Made by a program: the position numbers and the translations under genes. The notes beneath the pieces were generated by a model. That model made no database searches. It was not told where the DNA came from and saw nothing but the letters and a program-made list of their open reading frames with translations. Positions 62,926-64,000 of a stretch of 64,000 nt of DNA are shown one piece after another; positions within the stretch are counted from its first letter, which is position 1, and every line of letters starts with the position of its first letter. The stretch covers positions 303,950 to 367,949 of the forward strand of contig CAJNDS010001424.1 in the NCBI GenBank assembly GCA_905221605.1. Reading direction: 5' to 3'. The DNA is from Symbiodinium natans. Taxonomy: Eukaryota > Sar > Dinophyceae > Suessiales > Symbiodiniaceae.

Positions 62926-64000
62926 GCTTCCCAGCCGCACACTTTCTGGGGTTTAGGGTTTAGGGTTTAGGGTTTAGGGTTTAGGGTTGATAAGGGTTCA
63001 GGGTTTAGGGTTTAGGGTTTAGGCCTTTTGTAAAGACAGCTGGGCTTCCTCAAGCCCTACCAGGAGATTCCGGGGTGCTTCTATGCAGGGTTAGAAGTAA
63101 TTAACACCCCCCCCCCACCAAAAACAATCAATACATCAAGAATAACAAACTAGAGTTCGGATCAGCCGGAACATATTTAGCAATCGCGGGGTAGCCTGTT
63201 TGTTGCAGACCGGTTTCGTTTGAACCCTGCAAGCCCTCAACCGTGAACACGAAAAGCGAGATAGAGCAAGAGATTCCCTAAAGCCGAACAAGCGAGAGAG
63301 ATCTGCTGGTGACTGCGACCAGTCGCAGCCTTTTGTAGCGAGCTCGCCCTCTTGCCCCTGACCCTGAAACCTCGGAGCCTCGAGCCCTAATCCCTAAATC
63401 CCTAAGAACAAAAGCCCGAGATCAAGGGCTGCATCCTCTCAAATCTGAGCCCCAAACCTTGGATGAACCCTAATTAAGAGAGGCTCAACTCAAGGGCGGA
63501 GGCCCTCAACCACCCCCAACCCCCCCAAATTCGCAAACAGTCTTAGTATTGGGCAGGGCGCGCCAGAGGCGGGGGGGGGGGGGGAAATATTTTTTTCAAA
63601 ATTGGGAGGTCTGTTAGTCATAAGGGAGGGAATAGTTGCTATAAGAGGTGGGCCTTGTCAGGAATACTTATTGTAAGCCTACTTTAAGTACCCATGTTAT
63701 GCGCCTTGAAAGCCCTGCAAATGGGGGGGGGGGGGGGCTTGAGGATTTCGTGGGCGGGTGGTACAAAAGTTGGGGTTAAGGGACTGGCGCCCGCCCGAAA
63801 AAATGACAAGGCTTGCGCGGATGTCTTGCTTTTGCAAGTAGCGTTTTTGTGCCCTGCCAAAAGGGAGAGAGACCAATAAATTGCTTGCTTGCGCGCAGAC
63901 TCGAAGATACATGAAGCAAAGCCCCCAAAGCAGTTGCTCAAAGGAGAACTTGGTGGATGCGCGTCAAACAGCATGAGCTCAGTATTCCCAACATATTGCA
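62926..64000. other. No supported gene; right edge of window
   Basis: It begins with the predicted GC donor of channel 2 and a telomere-type block (62950-63025). The rest contains poly-C/poly-A (63103-63125), poly-G runs (63570-63583; 63723-63738), a fragment of family D (AAGTACCCATG near 63688) and no exon matching the expected EF-hand continuation (DxDGGG). Open frames over the poly-G tracts are artefacts. Confidence 0.5.

Overview
The window reads as nuclear DNA of a dinoflagellate, probably of the Symbiodinium/Suessiales type. Four lines of evidence point there. Telomere-type (TTTAGGG)n blocks are scattered everywhere in both orientations. The introns I could resolve use GT, GC and GA donors with an AG|G acceptor. 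A relic of the dinoflagellate spliced leader lies upstream of one gene. The proteins (ankyrin, CCCH zinc finger, single-domain voltage-gated channels with EF-hands) are ones dinoflagellates have in large numbers. Every coding segment I can support is on the + strand. The species cannot be fixed from sequence alone.

Layout: 0.3-4.6 kb holds scattered short exons of an unrecognised gene among long telomere-type arrays. At 5.7-6.5 kb is a two-exon ankyrin-repeat gene. From 7.7 to 16.4 kb there are about a dozen further short exons. At 16.7-17.5 kb is a CCCH zinc-finger retrogene with a spliced-leader relic. From 17.5 to 21.4 kb lies mostly simple repeat. At 21.9-23.35 kb is a seven-exon coiled-coil gene. 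From 25.3 to 35.0 kb are more exon islands, including a single-pass membrane protein at 29.1-30.05 kb. At 35.2-38.2 kb a 2.95-kb retroposon-like insertion is flanked by 14-bp duplications. At 41.5-49.3 kb is a voltage-gated cation channel in at least 13 exons. From 51.4 to 57.9 kb are exon islands of one or two unrecognised genes. At 59.7 kb a second channel, paralogous to the first, begins and runs off the recognisable sequence at about 62.93 kb. A 100-base assembly gap lies at 11401-11500.

The main result concerns introns. I resolved 30 by reading frame and paralogue alignment. By hand count, 24 carry telomere-type repeats, while no supported exon carries more than a chance unit. Many introns start with one copy of a short exonic sequence and the next exon starts with a second copy (4 to 13 nt), so the duplicated target supplies the donor and the insert supplies the AG. 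Others are short inverted-repeat elements (introners) in several families. The two channel paralogues share no intron position where they can be aligned. This suggests massive recent intron gain, with telomere-repeat insertion as one apparent route. The genes themselves do not form an obvious pathway.
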